64,000 nucleotides of DNA from Pseudomonas inefficax (GTDB lineage Bacteria > Pseudomonadota > Gammaproteobacteria > Pseudomonadales > Pseudomonadaceae): positions 1 to 64,000 of the forward strand of contig NZ_OPYN01000224.1 in NCBI RefSeq assembly GCF_900277125.1, written 5' to 3'. How positions within the stretch are numbered: the first letter of the stretch is position 1; the number at the start of each line of letters is the position of its first letter. Under the pieces are notes generated by a model that made no database searches, had not been told where the DNA came from, and saw only the letters and a program-made list of their open reading frames with translations. A program made the translations under genes and the position numbers. Shown here one piece after another: positions 1 to 9,745 of this stretch.

Positions 1-483
1 GCCCTGGCTGTGCAGCCGCAAATAGGCGGTAGTGACCTGGCCAGGCGGTAGCTGCAGTTCGAACAGGTAGTTGTTCTGCAGGATCTGCCGGCTATGGTAG
101 GGCAATGCGTCGCCGGTGCGCCGGGCAAGGCGGTAACTGCCACTGCTGTCGGGCAGGTACAGCTCGAGGTGATCCAGCGGCGGATAGGCCAGCTCCAGCA
201 GCCATTGCCGTGGAGCGGCGCCGGGCGCGGCGAGAGGGCGCAGCTCGACCTTGAGCCAGAACACCGAGGTGGAGTAACCGGCGTTCAGCACGTCTTCGTG
301 ATGGGGGCGAAAATGCTTGGCAAACCCTGGGGCACTGACCTGGGCGATGCTGGCACTGCCTTCGAGGTCTTCATAAACCTGCATGGCCTTGCCCAGCGGA
401 AGATGCCGGGTAGCGTCGTCGAAGTCGACTGCCCCGGCCAGCATGGGCAGAAAGCCCAGAAGCACAATCAGCAAATAGCGCAT
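1..483 (-). CDS. Hybrid sensor histidine kinase, N-terminal part (cut by window edge)
   Basis: Reading the minus strand from an ATG at 483 gives 161 uninterrupted codons that run off the window. The protein begins with a signal-like segment (MRYLLIVLLGFLPMLAGA) followed by a region resembling the periplasmic 7TMR-DISMED2 sensor domain: FWLKVEL near residue 68, then a beta-rich stretch containing LELYLPDSSG. This domain typically precedes a seven-helix membrane module and a histidine kinase. The gene at 41046 has the same N-terminal organisation. The kinase part is outside the window, so that assignment is by analogy. It is divergent from thiD. Confidence 0.7.
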   Translation of the reverse strand, partial: MRYLLIVLLGFLPMLAGAVDFDDATRHLPLGKAMQVYEDLEGSASIAQVSAPGFAKHFRPHHEDVLNAGYSTSVFWLKVELRPLAAPGAAPRQWLLELAYPPLDHLELYLPDSSGSYRLARRTGDALPYHSRQILQNNYLFELQLPPGQVTTAYLRLHSQG

Positions 484-748
484 ACAGCCCCAGCATGGCC
501 TGTCCAGTCGAGTCGCGGTTGCCTCCCATCCGTTTGAGACGACACGATCCGGCAGAACCCGTTTGTAGAGTTATCCGAGCACTCTAGCATAGCTTCGCAA
601 CCTGGCAATCGACCACATCCAAACACAAAGAAAAGGCTCTAAATCAACGCTTACAGAAAGATATCCGACAAAAATCTGACCTATTGATCAACAAAACTCG
701 TTTGTAGGACGATCCGCCCAAACGGGATTGGTGGTAAGCTCGCCGACC

Positions 749-1546
749 ATGAATACCTACAGCTCCCGCCCCGTTGTCCTCTGTCTCTCCGGCCACGACC
801 CCAGTGGCGGCGCCGGCCTGCAGGCAGATATCGAAGCCCTGATCGCCCAAGGCTGTCACGCCGCACCCGCAGTGACCGCCCTGACCGTGCAGGATACCGT
901 CAACGTTTCCGACTTCCGCGTGCTCGACCGCGAGTGGGTGCTGGCCCAGGCCAACGCCGTGCTGGCCGACTCTACGGTGGCCGCCGTCAAGCTGGGCATG
1001 CTCGGTTCGATCGAGATGGTCGACACCGTCGCCGAACTGCTGGCCGCCCACCCGCATCTGCCGCTGGTCTGCGATCCGGTGCTGCGTGCCGGTGGTGGTG
1101 GCCGACTGGGCAAGGACGAAGTGGGCTACGCCCTGCGCGAACGCCTGCTGCCGCTGGCGACCATCGCCACGCCGAACCTGCCCGAAGCCCGCATCCTTGC
1201 CGAACTGCCCGAAGGCACCGCCGACGAGTGTGCCGAGAAACTGTTGCCGTTCTGTAGACACCTGCTGATTACCGGTGGTCACGGCGACGAAGACGAAATT
1301 CACAACCGCCTGTACAGCCGCGACGGCCAGCGCCACACCTGGACCTGCCAGCGCCTGCCGGGCAGCTACCACGGCTCTGGCTGCACCCTGGCCAGCGCCC
1401 TGGCCGGCCGTCTGGCCCTCGGCGAGCAGCTGGAAAGCGCCGTCCGCAGCGCCCTGGCCTACACCTGGCGCACCCTGCGTGACGCCGAACAACTGGGCAA
1501 GGGCCAGTTCGTACCACGCCGCCTGCCGCTGGATTTCTGTTCCTGA
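749..1546 (+). CDS. thiD: Hydroxymethylpyrimidine/phosphomethylpyrimidine kinase
   Basis: Makes HMP-PP for thiamine synthesis by two successive phosphorylations of hydroxymethylpyrimidine; cytoplasmic, ribokinase-like fold. The N-terminus has [18 protein letters not shown], and the C-terminal third has [13 protein letters not shown], the anion-hole and catalytic loop of this family. At 265 residues the length is normal. An in-frame GTG-like extension to 728 exists, but ATG 749 has a purine-rich GGTGGTAAG about 10 bases upstream and fits the family start. It is followed 13 bases later by thiE, so the two are probably co-transcribed. No TPP riboswitch was recognised upstream. Confidence 0.95.
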   Translation: MNTYSSRPVVLCLSGHDPSGGAGLQADIEALIAQGCHAAPAVTALTVQDTVNVSDFRVLDREWVLAQANAVLADSTVAAVKLGMLGSIEMVDTVAELLAAHPHLPLVCDPVLRAGGGGRLGKDEVGYALRERLLPLATIATPNLPEARILAELPEGTADECAEKLLPFCRHLLITGGHGDEDEIHNRLYSRDGQRHTWTCQRLPGSYHGSGCTLASALAGRLALGEQLESAVRSALAYTWRTLRDAEQLGKGQFVPRRLPLDFCS

Positions 1547-1559
1547 CACGAGGCCTCCA

Positions 1560-2183
1560 ATGAAGCTACGCGGTCTGTACGCCATCACCGACAGCCAGCT
1601 GCTCGCTGGCCGTTTCCTGTCCCATGTCGAGGCGGCACTGGAAGGCGGCGTGTGCCTGCTGCAGTACCGCGACAAAAGTGACGACGCGGCGCGCCGCCTG
1701 CGTGAAGCCGAAGGGCTGCTGAAGCTCTGCGAGCGCTACGGCACCCAGTTGCTCATCAACGACGACGCCGAACTGGCCGCGCGCCTGGGCGTCGGCGTGC
1801 ACCTGGGCCAGACCGACGGCCCGCTGACCCCGGCCCGCGCATTGCTCGGCCGCCAGGCGATCATCGGTTCCACCTGCCACGCCAGCCTCGAACTGGCCGC
1901 CCAGGCTGCCAGCGAAGGCGCCAGCTACGTGGCCTTTGGCCGCTTCTTCAATTCCGTCACCAAGCCGGGTGCACCCGCTGCCAACATCGAACTGCTGGAG
2001 CAGGCCCGCGCCCAGGTGAAACTGCCGATCGCGGTGATCGGCGGCATTACCCTCGACAACGCCGCCCCGCTGGTCGCCCATGGCGCCGACCTGCTGGCGG
2101 TGATCCACGGCCTGTTCGGTGCCGACAGCGCGCAGGAAGTCACCCGCCGCGCCCGCGCCTTCAACGCCTTGTTCGCATCCTGA
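1560..2183 (+). CDS. thiE: Thiamine-phosphate synthase
   Basis: Couples HMP-PP to thiazole phosphate to give thiamine phosphate. The 207-residue protein begins [18 protein letters not shown] and has the family signatures [18 protein letters not shown] and [10 protein letters not shown] (TIM-barrel phosphate-binding loops). ATG 1560 is preceded by GAGG in ACGAGGCCTCCA. A longer in-frame reading back to 1275 lies over thiD and is not real. It lies directly between thiD and hemL with short gaps, consistent with one operon. Confidence 0.95.
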   Translation: MKLRGLYAITDSQLLAGRFLSHVEAALEGGVCLLQYRDKSDDAARRLREAEGLLKLCERYGTQLLINDDAELAARLGVGVHLGQTDGPLTPARALLGRQAIIGSTCHASLELAAQAASEGASYVAFGRFFNSVTKPGAPAANIELLEQARAQVKLPIAVIGGITLDNAAPLVAHGADLLAVIHGLFGADSAQEVTRRARAFNALFAS

Positions 2184-2197
2184 TTCGAGAGAACCCC

Positions 2198-3481
2198 ATG
2201 TCCCGTTCCGAAGCCCTGTTCGCCCAAGCCCAGAAGCACATCCCCGGTGGCGTCAACTCGCCGGTCCGCGCTTTCAAGAGCGTTGGCGGCACGCCGCTGT
2301 TCTTCAAGCATGCCGAAGGCGCCTACGTCGTTGACGAGGATGACAAGCGCTACGTCGACTACGTCGGCTCCTGGGGCCCGATGATCCTCGGCCACGGCCA
2401 CCCGCAGGTACTGGACTCGGTACGCAGGCAGCTGGAGCACGGCCTGTCCTATGGTGCCCCGACCGCCATGGAAACCGAGATGGCCGACCTGGTCTGCTCG
2501 CTGGTGCCGTCCATGGAGATGGTGCGTATGGTCAGCTCGGGCACCGAAGCCACCATGAGCGCCATCCGCCTGGCCCGTGGCTACACCGGCCGTGACGCCA
2601 TCATCAAGTTCGAAGGCTGCTACCACGGCCACTCAGACAGCCTGCTGGTAAAAGCCGGCTCCGGCCTGCTGACCCAGGGCGTACCGAGCTCGGCAGGCGT
2701 GCCGGCCGACTTCGCCAAGCACACCCTGACCCTGCCGTTCAACGACATCGCCGCCGTCGAGAAAACCCTGGCCGAAGTCGGCCAGACCGTAGCCTGCATC
2801 ATCGTCGAGCCGGTAGCCGGCAACATGAACTGCGTACCGCCAGCGCCAGGCTTCCTCGAAGGCCTGCGGGAGCAGTGCGACAAGCACGGCGTGGTGCTGA
2901 TCTTCGACGAAGTGATGACCGGTTTCCGCGTTTCGCTCGGCGGCGCCCAGGGGCACTACGGCATCAAGCCGGACCTGTCGACTTTCGGCAAGATCGTCGG
3001 CGGCGGCATGCCGGTCGGCTGCTTCGGCGGCAAGCGTGAAATCATGGGCTGCATCGCCCCGCTCGGCCCGGTGTACCAGGCGGGTACCCTGTCGGGTAAC
3101 CCGCTGGCCATGGCCGCTGGCCTGACCACCCTGAAGCTGATCAGCCGCCCGGGCTTCCACGCCGAGCTGACCGACTACACCAGCCGCATGCTCGACGGCC
3201 TGCAACAGCGCGCCGATGCCGCAGGCGTGCCGTTCGTCACCACCCAGGCCGGTGCCATGTTCGGCCTGTACTTCAGCGGTGCCGACGACATCGTCACCTT
3301 CGAAGACGTGATGGCCAGCGACGCCGAGCGCTTCAAGCGCTTCTTCCACCTGATGCTCGATGGTGGCGTGTACCTGGCGCCTAGCGCGTTCGAGGCCGGC
3401 TTCACCTCTATCGCCCATGGCGACAAAGAGCTGCAGATTACCCTGGATGCGGCTGAGAAGGCTTTTGCAGCCCTGAAGTAA
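2198..3481 (+). CDS. hemL: Glutamate-1-semialdehyde 2,1-aminomutase
   Basis: PLP enzyme converting glutamate-1-semialdehyde to 5-aminolevulinate, the C5-pathway entry to heme, siroheme and cobalamin. The 427-residue protein starts [20 protein letters not shown] and carries [16 protein letters not shown], the Asp of [10 protein letters not shown] and the PLP lysine K265 in [14 protein letters not shown]. Length is standard. ATG follows GAGAGAACCCC. It lies 14 bases after thiE. A REP pair follows the stop. Confidence 0.97.
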   Translation: MSRSEALFAQAQKHIPGGVNSPVRAFKSVGGTPLFFKHAEGAYVVDEDDKRYVDYVGSWGPMILGHGHPQVLDSVRRQLEHGLSYGAPTAMETEMADLVCSLVPSMEMVRMVSSGTEATMSAIRLARGYTGRDAIIKFEGCYHGHSDSLLVKAGSGLLTQGVPSSAGVPADFAKHTLTLPFNDIAAVEKTLAEVGQTVACIIVEPVAGNMNCVPPAPGFLEGLREQCDKHGVVLIFDEVMTGFRVSLGGAQGHYGIKPDLSTFGKIVGGGMPVGCFGGKREIMGCIAPLGPVYQAGTLSGNPLAMAAGLTTLKLISRPGFHAELTDYTSRMLDGLQQRADAAGVPFVTTQAGAMFGLYFSGADDIVTFEDVMASDAERFKRFFHLMLDGGVYLAPSAFEAGFTSIAHGDKELQITLDAAEKAFAALK

Positions 3482-3491
3482 TTGTCAGCCC

Positions 3492-3597
3492 GTACCGGCC
3501 CTTTCGCGGGCACGCCCGCTCCCACAGGTTCTGCACCAACCTTGAAAATGGTGCGATCCCTGTGGGAGCGGGCGAGCCCGCGAAGAGGCCGGTACAG
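3492..3597. repeat. REP pair, P. putida type A
   Basis: Two inverted copies of the P. putida REP unit (core GCGGGCACGCCCGCTCCCACAG and its reverse complement) with a roughly 25-base spacer and outer arms GTACCGGCC/GGCCGGTAC. It lies after hemL. Confidence 0.9.
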
Positions 3598-3738
3598 GCA
3601 ACAAATACCCATGCACAATCAGCTGACTTCCCCAACCAAGCAGAAAATCGAGTAAAACTTTGTAAGGTTGGCGCTGCTTATCCCATAATGTGCCACCAGA
3701 GACATTGGCCGCAGCTTTGCAGAGGTAAGTCGATCCCC

Positions 3739-4284
3739 ATGAACCGCACCGGCCGCGCCCTGACCCTGGGCTGCCTGTTGCTTCTTCAGCCCCTGCTGGC
3801 CCTGGCAGAGGGCGGTAACTCGTTGCTCATTCCGGCGACGGGCCGCTGCACCTTGAATGTCCAGCCCGAAGACCTGGCAAACGCCCTCAAGGCTTGTGAG
3901 CAGACGGCAACCAGTGGGGATGCCCAGGCGCAATTCGAACTGGGCGAGTACTACTACACGCAAACGCCGAAAAATCTGGGCAAAGCCCTTAACTGGTTCG
4001 AAAAGGCCTCGCTGCAAGGCCATGCCGAGGCCCAGTACCGCCTGGGCGCCATGTTCTTCCGTGGCGAAGGGGTCAAGGCCAACAATGTGCAGGCCTACAT
4101 CCTGCTGAAGATGGCCGCGGTCAACGGCGCCGAGGACGCGCTGGACATGGCCGACGAAGTGACCGAGCAGATGCCCCGCGACGAACTGGAGCATGCCACC
4201 CAGGTGCTCGGCCAGATCTTCCGCAAGTACCTGCTGGAGCTGCAGAACGCCGAAGGGCGCACGCCGTTCTCGCCACTGCCCTGA
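3739..4284 (+). CDS. Secreted Sel1/TPR-repeat protein
   Basis: 181-residue protein with a clear signal peptide (LTLGCLLLLQPLLALAEGG), then Sel1-like alpha-helical repeats: DAQAQFELGEYYYTQ, HAEAQYRLGAMFFRGEGV and QAYILLKMAAVNGAEDA are the typical A-x2-A-Q-x2-LG-x2-Y/F pattern. Such repeats mediate protein-protein contacts; the partner cannot be told from sequence. ATG 3739 directly precedes the signal peptide; a longer reading from 3562 begins inside the REP and was rejected. Monocistronic; the next gene converges on it. Confidence 0.8.
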   Translation: MNRTGRALTLGCLLLLQPLLALAEGGNSLLIPATGRCTLNVQPEDLANALKACEQTATSGDAQAQFELGEYYYTQTPKNLGKALNWFEKASLQGHAEAQYRLGAMFFRGEGVKANNVQAYILLKMAAVNGAEDALDMADEVTEQMPRDELEHATQVLGQIFRKYLLELQNAEGRTPFSPLP

Positions 4285-4288
4285 GTGG

Positions 4289-4615
4289 TCACTTTTCCGG
4301 CATCGGCATGGGGAATGGCATCACGTTGCCGCCGCCCTTGGCTTCGCTGATCTTCGCCGTGCCCAGGCGTTCCACCTCGTCGATGCGCACGATCGAGTGC
4401 ATCGGCACGAAACTGCGGATCACCCCCTCGAACTGGCTCTTGAGCTTCTCCTCGCTTGGGTCCACCACCAGCTGCGAGCGCTCGCCGAACACGAACTCCT
4501 CGATCTCCAGGAACCCCCATAGGTCGCTCTGGTAGATCTGCTTGGCATACATCTCGAAGACTTGCCCCTGGTTGAGGAAGATCACTTTATAGATGGCAGG
4601 TTCGCGCTTGCTCAT
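4289..4615 (-). CDS. DUF1820 family protein
   Basis: 108-residue protein starting MSKREPAIYKVIFLNQGQVF, with the conserved block QIYQSDLWGFLEIEEFVFG and a Met/Pro-rich tail. This is a small gammaproteobacterial family of unknown function; I recognise it from that pattern. ATG 4615 fits the family N-terminus; an upstream in-frame extension to 4774 reads through a REP element and was rejected. It converges on the Sel1 gene with only 4 bases between stops. Confidence 0.75.
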   Translation of the reverse strand: MSKREPAIYKVIFLNQGQVFEMYAKQIYQSDLWGFLEIEEFVFGERSQLVVDPSEEKLKSQFEGVIRSFVPMHSIVRIDEVERLGTAKISEAKGGGNVMPFPMPMPEK

Positions 4616-4660
4616 GTTCGGTGAAATAACACATGCGTAAGAAAAGGGGTGCATCATACC

Positions 4661-4768
4661 TGTACCGGCCCCTTCGCGGGCACGCCCGCTCCCACAAGTA
4701 TTGCATCCATCTTCGAAGCGGTGCGGTACCTGTGGGAGCGGGCGTGCCCGCGAAGAGGCCAGAACAGG
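4661..4768. repeat. REP pair, type A
   Basis: Inverted REP units (TCGCGGGCACGCCCGCTCCCACA and complement) separated by about 30 bases. It sits between divergent DUF1820 and ybeZ, i.e. in a 5'-5' interval, unlike most copies here. Confidence 0.9.
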
Positions 4769-4865
4769 CCACACATACCCTTGATCGTTTCAGTGCTTTC
4801 GCCACTGCCATTCAAGGGTTATTCTTGAGCTCACATCCATTGCCGTCGAGCGGCTAAAAACGACC

Positions 4866-5864
4866 TTGAACGCACCCATAGAACCCCATCGTTTCATCCT
4901 CGAACCTTTCGAGGCCCACCGTTTCGCCAACTTGTGCGGCCAGTTCGACGAGCACCTGCGCCTGATCGAACAGCGCCTGGCCATCGAGATCCGCAACCGC
5001 GGCAATCAGTTCGAGCTGATCGGCGAACCCAAGACCACCTCCGCTGCCGAGCAGTTGCTGCGCCGTCTCTACCGCGAGACCAAGGCCAGCGACCTGTCCC
5101 CGGAAACCGTGCACCTGTACCTGCAGGAATCGACCGTCGAGAACATCGACAACCCGGCCGTCAACGAGGTCAGCGTGTCGCTGCGCACGCGCAAGGGCAA
5201 CATTCGCCCGCGCGGCGTCAACCAGCAGCGCTACGTCAAGGAAATCCTGGCCAACGATATCAACTTCGGCATCGGCCCGGCCGGTACCGGCAAGACCTAC
5301 CTGGCCGTTGCCTGTGCCGTGGACGCGCTGGAGCGCGAACAGGTGCGCCGTATCCTGCTGGTGCGCCCGGCGGTCGAAGCGGGCGAAAAGCTCGGCTTCC
5401 TGCCCGGCGACCTGGCCCAGAAGATCGACCCGTACCTGCGCCCGCTGTACGACGCCCTGTACGAAATGCTCGGCTTCGAGCACGTGGCCAAGCTGATCGA
5501 ACGCCAGGTGATCGAGATCGCCCCGCTGGCCTACATGCGTGGCCGTACCCTGAACAACAGCTTCATCATCCTCGACGAGAGCCAGAACACCACGCTGGAA
5601 CAGATGAAGATGTTCCTCACCCGTATCGGCTTCGGCTCCACCGCGGTCATCACCGGTGACATCACCCAGGTCGACCTGCCCCGTGGCACCAAGTCGGGCC
5701 TGGCGCACGTCATCGAGGTGCTGAAGGACGTTCCGGGGATCAGTTTCACCCACTTCCAACCCAAAGATGTGGTTCGTCACCCACTGGTGCAGCGCATAGT
5801 CGAGGCCTACGACCGCTTCGATGCCCGCCAGGCCAAGCCCGAGGCGCCCGGCAAAGATGCTTGA
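4866..5864 (+). CDS. ybeZ: PhoH-like ATPase YbeZ
   Basis: PhoH-family P-loop ATPase linked to YbeY in RNA/ribosome maturation. Walker A is [11 protein letters not shown] and Walker [11 protein letters not shown]; the 332-residue length is usual. The start is TTG 4866 (TTG AAC GCA CCC); no ATG gives the full N-terminal region. The 3' end overlaps ybeY by 8 bases, so translation is probably coupled. First gene of ybeZ-ybeY-corC-lnt. Confidence 0.93.
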   Translation: MNAPIEPHRFILEPFEAHRFANLCGQFDEHLRLIEQRLAIEIRNRGNQFELIGEPKTTSAAEQLLRRLYRETKASDLSPETVHLYLQESTVENIDNPAVNEVSVSLRTRKGNIRPRGVNQQRYVKEILANDINFGIGPAGTGKTYLAVACAVDALEREQVRRILLVRPAVEAGEKLGFLPGDLAQKIDPYLRPLYDALYEMLGFEHVAKLIERQVIEIAPLAYMRGRTLNNSFIILDESQNTTLEQMKMFLTRIGFGSTAVITGDITQVDLPRGTKSGLAHVIEVLKDVPGISFTHFQPKDVVRHPLVQRIVEAYDRFDARQAKPEAPGKDA

Positions 5865-6330
5865 ACTCGATATTCAACGGGCCACGGATGCTGCCGCCCC
5901 GGATGACACCGCCTTTCGCCGCTGGTGCGAACTGGCCCTGCGCCAGCGCAGCGCCGACTCGGAAATGACCATTCGCCTGGTCGACGAGGCCGAAGGCCGC
6001 GAGCTGAACCACACCTACCGGCACAAGGACTACGCGACCAATGTGCTGTCGTTCCCGGCCGACGTCCCCGACGACCTGCTCGATATCCCGCTGCTGGGCG
6101 ACCTGGTGATCTGCGTGCCGGTGGTCGAGCGCGAAGCCGCCGAACAGGGCAAGTCGCTGGAAGCGCACTGGGCACACCTGGTCATCCACGGTTGCCTGCA
6201 CCTGCTCGGCTACGACCACATCGAGGATGAGGAAGCCGAGGAAATGGAAGGCCTGGAACGGGAATTGCTGGCAGAACTGGGTCATCCCGACCCGTACGCC
6301 GACGATGAAACCGACACCCTCACACACTGA
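5857..6330 (+). CDS. ybeY: Endoribonuclease YbeY
   Basis: Metal-dependent endoribonuclease involved in 16S rRNA 3' end maturation and late 70S quality control. The metal site [11 protein letters not shown] (H-x3-H-x5-H) is intact near residue 114, and [14 protein letters not shown] is the conserved N-terminal motif. 157 residues from ATG 5857, which lies inside the end of ybeZ. The acidic C-terminal tail ([15 protein letters not shown]) is normal for the family. Confidence 0.95.
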   Translation: MLELDIQRATDAAAPDDTAFRRWCELALRQRSADSEMTIRLVDEAEGRELNHTYRHKDYATNVLSFPADVPDDLLDIPLLGDLVICVPVVEREAAEQGKSLEAHWAHLVIHGCLHLLGYDHIEDEEAEEMEGLERELLAELGHPDPYADDETDTLTH

Positions 6331-6355
6331 TACACGAAGGATCACGAGAACCGCC

Positions 6356-7195
6356 ATGAGCGAAGATCGATCGAGCAACGGGCAGAAGTCCTGGCTGGGT
6401 AAACTGACCCAGGCTTTTGCCCATGAGCCGAAAAACCGCCAGCAACTCCTTGAATTGCTGCGCGAAGCCCATCAGAACAAACTGCTGGACAGCGAAGCGC
6501 TGACCATCGTCGAAGGCGCCATCCAGGTGGCCGACCTGCAGGTTCGCGACATCATGGTGCCGCGTTCACAGATGATCAGCATCAAGGCCAGCCAATCGCC
6601 CCGGGAGTTCCTGCCGGCGGTGATCGACGCCGCGCACTCGCGCTACCCGGTGATCGGCGAAAGCCACGATGATGTGCTCGGGATCCTGCTCGCCAAAGAC
6701 CTGCTGCCACTTATCCTCAAAGAGAACGGCGACAGCTTCAACATCAAGGACCTGCTGCGCCCGGCCACTTTCGTGCCCGAGTCCAAGCGCCTGAACGTGC
6801 TGCTGCGCGAATTCCGCGCCAACCATAACCACATGGCCGTCGTCATCGACGAGTACGGCGGCGTGGCCGGCCTAGTCACCATCGAGGACGTGCTGGAGCA
6901 GATCGTCGGCGACATCGAGGACGAGCATGACGTCGAGGAAGACAGCTACATTAAGCCGCTGCCCAGCGGTGACTTCCTGGTCAAGGCGCTGACCCCGATC
7001 GAGAACTTCAACGAGTTTTTCGACAGCGAATTCTCCGATGACGAGTTCGACACGGTCGGCGGCCTGGTGATGAGCGCCTTCGGTCACCTGCCCAAGCGCA
7101 ACGAGACCACCGAGATCGGCCCTTACAAGTTCCGTATTCTCAATGCCGACAGCCGGCGGATACACTTGCTGCGCCTGACACCGATCACCCGTTAA
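6356..7195 (+). CDS. corC: CorC/HlyC-type CBS-domain protein
   Basis: 279-residue soluble CorC (YbeX) protein. Two CBS domains span about residues 65-190 (VRDIMVPRSQM, then DEYGGVAGLVTIEDVLEQIVGDIEDEHD), followed by a CorC_HlyC C-terminal domain (DEFDTVGGLVMSAFGHLP). The family has been linked to Mg/Co export and, with YbeY/YbeZ, to ribosome function; the sequence cannot separate these roles. ATG 6356 follows AAGGATCACGAGAA. It lies between ybeY and lnt. Confidence 0.92.
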   Translation: MSEDRSSNGQKSWLGKLTQAFAHEPKNRQQLLELLREAHQNKLLDSEALTIVEGAIQVADLQVRDIMVPRSQMISIKASQSPREFLPAVIDAAHSRYPVIGESHDDVLGILLAKDLLPLILKENGDSFNIKDLLRPATFVPESKRLNVLLREFRANHNHMAVVIDEYGGVAGLVTIEDVLEQIVGDIEDEHDVEEDSYIKPLPSGDFLVKALTPIENFNEFFDSEFSDDEFDTVGGLVMSAFGHLPKRNETTEIGPYKFRILNADSRRIHLLRLTPITR

Positions 7196-7203
7196 GGACA
7201 AAC

Positions 7204-8721
7204 ATGCGTTGGATCACCCGCCCCGGCTGGCCCGGTAACCTGCTGGCCCTGGCGGCCGGTGCCTCCACCCTCCTGGCCCTGGCGCCATTCGACATCTGGC
7301 CATTGGCCGTGTTGTCCATCGCCCTGCTCTACCTCGGCCTGCGCGAGCTCAGCCCGCGCCAGGCCATGTGGCGTGGCTGGTGGTTCGGCTTCGGCCTGTA
7401 CGGTGCCGGCACCTGGTGGATCTACGTCAGCATGAATACCTACGGCGGCGCCTCGCCGCTGCTGGCAATCCTGCTACTGCTGGCGTTCTTCGCCGCCCTG
7501 GCCTGGTTCTTCGCCCTGCCCACCTGGCTGTGGGCACGCTGGTTGCGGCGGACCGAAGCACCACTGGCCGACGCCTTGTGCTTTGCCGCTCTGTGGCTGC
7601 TGCAAGAGGCCTTCCGCGGCTGGTTCCTGACCGGTTTCCCATGGCTCTATGCCGGCTACAGCCAGCTGGACGGCCCACTGGCCGGCCTGGCACCGCTGGG
7701 CGGCGTATGGCTGATTTCCTTTGCCCTGGCCCTGACCGCTGCGCTGCTGTGCAACCTGCACCGCCTGCGTGCCCGCCCCTCGTTCCTGGCGGTGGGCTGC
7801 CTGCTGTTGCTGGCCCCTTGGGTGCTGGGCCTGGTGCTCAAGGGCCATGCCTGGACCAAGCCGGCGGGCGATCCGTTGAAAGTGGCGGCCATCCAGGGCA
7901 ACGTAGAGCAGGACCTGAAATGGGACCCGGCGCACATCGACGCGCAACTGGCGCTGTACCGTGACCTTAGTTTCAGCTCCAGGCCGGTAGACCTGCTGGT
8001 GTGGCCGGAAACCGCGGTTCCGGTGCTCAAGGACCAGGCCCAGGGCTATATCGATGTGATGGGCCGGTTCGCCGCCGAGCGGCATTCGGCGCTGATTACC
8101 GGCGTGCCGGTGCGTGAAGTGGTGCACCACCAGCGCCGCTACTACAACGGCATTACCGTCACCGGTGAAGGCGATGGCACCTACCTCAAGCAGAAGCTGG
8201 TGCCGTTTGGTGAGTACGTGCCGCTGCAGGACATGCTGCGTGGCGCCATCGAGTTCTTCAACCTGCCCATGTCGGACTTCGCCCGCGGCCCGGAAGACCA
8301 GCCGCTGTTGCAGGCCAAGGGCTACCAGATTGCGCCTTACATCTGCTACGAAGTGGTCTACCCCGAATTCGCTGCTGGCCTGGCGGCACGTAGCGACCTG
8401 CTGCTGACCATCAGCAACGACACCTGGTTCGGCACCTCGATCGGCCCATTGCAGCACCTGCAGATGGCACAGATGCGGGCGCTGGAAGCCGGGCGCTGGA
8501 TGATCCGCGCCACCAACAACGGCGTGACCGCGCTGATCGACCCGTTTGGCCGCATTACCACGCAGATTCCGCAGTTCCAGCAGGCGGTGCTGTATGGCGA
8601 GGTAGTGCCGATGCAGCAGCTGACGCCGTACCTGCAATGGCGGTCGTGGCCACTGGCGATTGTCTGTGCATTGCTGCTGGGTTGGGCGTTGCTGGCGGGC
8701 CGTATAGCCAAGACTGTTTGA
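7204..8721 (+). CDS. lnt: Apolipoprotein N-acyltransferase
   Basis: Inner-membrane enzyme adding the third acyl chain to lipoproteins. Residues 1-220 form several membrane helices; the periplasmic nitrilase domain follows with the catalytic triad E269 (VWPETAVP), K331 (QKLVPFGEYVP) and C381 (YICYEVVYP). Length 505 is typical. It starts 8 bases after corC and ends the operon; a REP pair lies just downstream. Lipoproteins in this window (LptE, RlpA, the transglycosylase at 15065) would be substrates. Confidence 0.96.
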   Translation: MRWITRPGWPGNLLALAAGASTLLALAPFDIWPLAVLSIALLYLGLRELSPRQAMWRGWWFGFGLYGAGTWWIYVSMNTYGGASPLLAILLLLAFFAALAWFFALPTWLWARWLRRTEAPLADALCFAALWLLQEAFRGWFLTGFPWLYAGYSQLDGPLAGLAPLGGVWLISFALALTAALLCNLHRLRARPSFLAVGCLLLLAPWVLGLVLKGHAWTKPAGDPLKVAAIQGNVEQDLKWDPAHIDAQLALYRDLSFSSRPVDLLVWPETAVPVLKDQAQGYIDVMGRFAAERHSALITGVPVREVVHHQRRYYNGITVTGEGDGTYLKQKLVPFGEYVPLQDMLRGAIEFFNLPMSDFARGPEDQPLLQAKGYQIAPYICYEVVYPEFAAGLAARSDLLLTISNDTWFGTSIGPLQHLQMAQMRALEAGRWMIRATNNGVTALIDPFGRITTQIPQFQQAVLYGEVVPMQQLTPYLQWRSWPLAIVCALLLGWALLAGRIAKTV

Positions 8722-8728
8722 GCTTTCC

Positions 8729-8834
8729 TGTACCGGCCTCTTCGCGGGCTTGCCCGCTCCCACAGGTACTGCGCACGCCTCAAGGGCTGTGATGAACCTG
8801 TGGGAGCGGGCAAGCCCGCGAAGAGGCCGGTACA
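8729..8834. repeat. REP pair, type A
   Basis: Inverted pair with outer arms TACCGGCCTCTTCGCGGGC/GCCCGCGAAGAGGCCGGTA, between the converging lnt and ydcF-like genes. Confidence 0.9.
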
Positions 8835-8847
8835 AGCAATACAAGGC

Positions 8848-9609
8848 TCAGTAAAACAGCCGATACCCCACCAGCCCCGCCACTTCATTGAGCAACTGCC
8901 CGCTCTGCCACATCGCCCGGCTCTCCGGGAGCAACCCGCCGAACGGCCGCGCATGATCACGCCCGAGGAACCCGACCGGCGCCGGCACCACCTCGAACCC
9001 CGCCTGCTCGAAACTCCAGCGCGAGCGCTGCATGTGCCACGCCTGGGTCACCACAACCACCCGGTGAATTCCCAACGGCTGCAGCACCTTGGCCGTCAGC
9101 TGGGCATTCTCCCAGGTCGTGCGGCTGCCCTCCTCCCGCCATTTCACCTCGACGCCGAAATCTTCACGCAGGCGATCAGCCATCAAGCGCGCCTCGCTCG
9201 GCGGCGTACCATAGTGCAAACCGCCACTGGTCAGCACCGGCAAACCCGAAGCCTTGGCCAGCCGCGCGGCAAAGCGCAGGCGCTCCAGCGCTGTGGCTGT
9301 GGGCTGGTCGCTACCGCCCCAGGCTGGGTCACCGCGCTCTCGTCCCGCGCCCAGCACCACGATGGCATCCGCCCGGCTTGCCAGGCCGGCCCAATCGCTT
9401 ACCGCCAGCGGCGCTTCCGTCTCCAGCACACGAGCGGTTTCCTGCACCACCAGCGGCAGGCTCATCAGCCACAGGCCACCAACGCCCACGGCAAAGCACA
9501 GCGCTGCCAGCCTGGGCCGACGGCGGCGCAGCCACCACGCCACGAGCAGCAGCAGGAGCAAGACGCCTGGCGGCATCAACCATTGTTTGACGAAGAATCG
9601 GATCGGCAT
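8848..9609 (-). CDS. YdcF/ElyC family (DUF218) membrane protein
   Basis: 253 residues. Two N-terminal hydrophobic segments (PPGVLLLLLLVAWWL and LAALCFAVGVGGLWLMSL) are followed by a periplasmic DUF218 domain: DAIVVLGAGRERG, VLTSGGLHYG, SEARLMADRL, ENAQLTAKVL and VVVTQAWHMQRSRWSFEQAG. E. coli ElyC, of this family, affects peptidoglycan/lipid-carrier metabolism; that role here is inference. Upstream (137 bases) on the same strand is the unknown gene at 9746. Confidence 0.85.
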   Translation of the reverse strand: MPIRFFVKQWLMPPGVLLLLLLVAWWLRRRRPRLAALCFAVGVGGLWLMSLPLVVQETARVLETEAPLAVSDWAGLASRADAIVVLGAGRERGDPAWGGSDQPTATALERLRFAARLAKASGLPVLTSGGLHYGTPPSEARLMADRLREDFGVEVKWREEGSRTTWENAQLTAKVLQPLGIHRVVVVTQAWHMQRSRWSFEQAGFEVVPAPVGFLGRDHARPFGGLLPESRAMWQSGQLLNEVAGLVGYRLFY

Positions 9610-9745
9610 TGGCTACACCTCCTTGGCAGGCGTGCAGCCTAGAAGGATCGACGCCGGTCAACAAGGGTGCGGCCGGCGCCGATCGTGAGCTGTGCAAATT
9701 TTGAAGAACCGGCGCGCGATAGCCTGCGCCTGGCGTCCTGAACGG

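Noticed and set aside
94-537. 147-codon plus-strand frame at the left edge
   Set aside because: It is antisense to the partial sensor-kinase gene, whose minus-strand reading has a signal peptide and DISMED2-like sequence.
484-748. TPP riboswitch ahead of thiD
   Set aside because: No CTGAGA or ACCTGA-type thi-box signature was found in the 265-base leader.
1275-1559. N-terminal extension of thiE
   Set aside because: It overlaps the conserved end of thiD and has low-complexity Ala/Pro/Thr composition; ATG 1560 matches the family start.
3492-3597. Repeated palindromes considered as CRISPR repeats
   Set aside because: They occur as single inverted pairs dispersed over the window, not as direct repeats with regular unique spacers.
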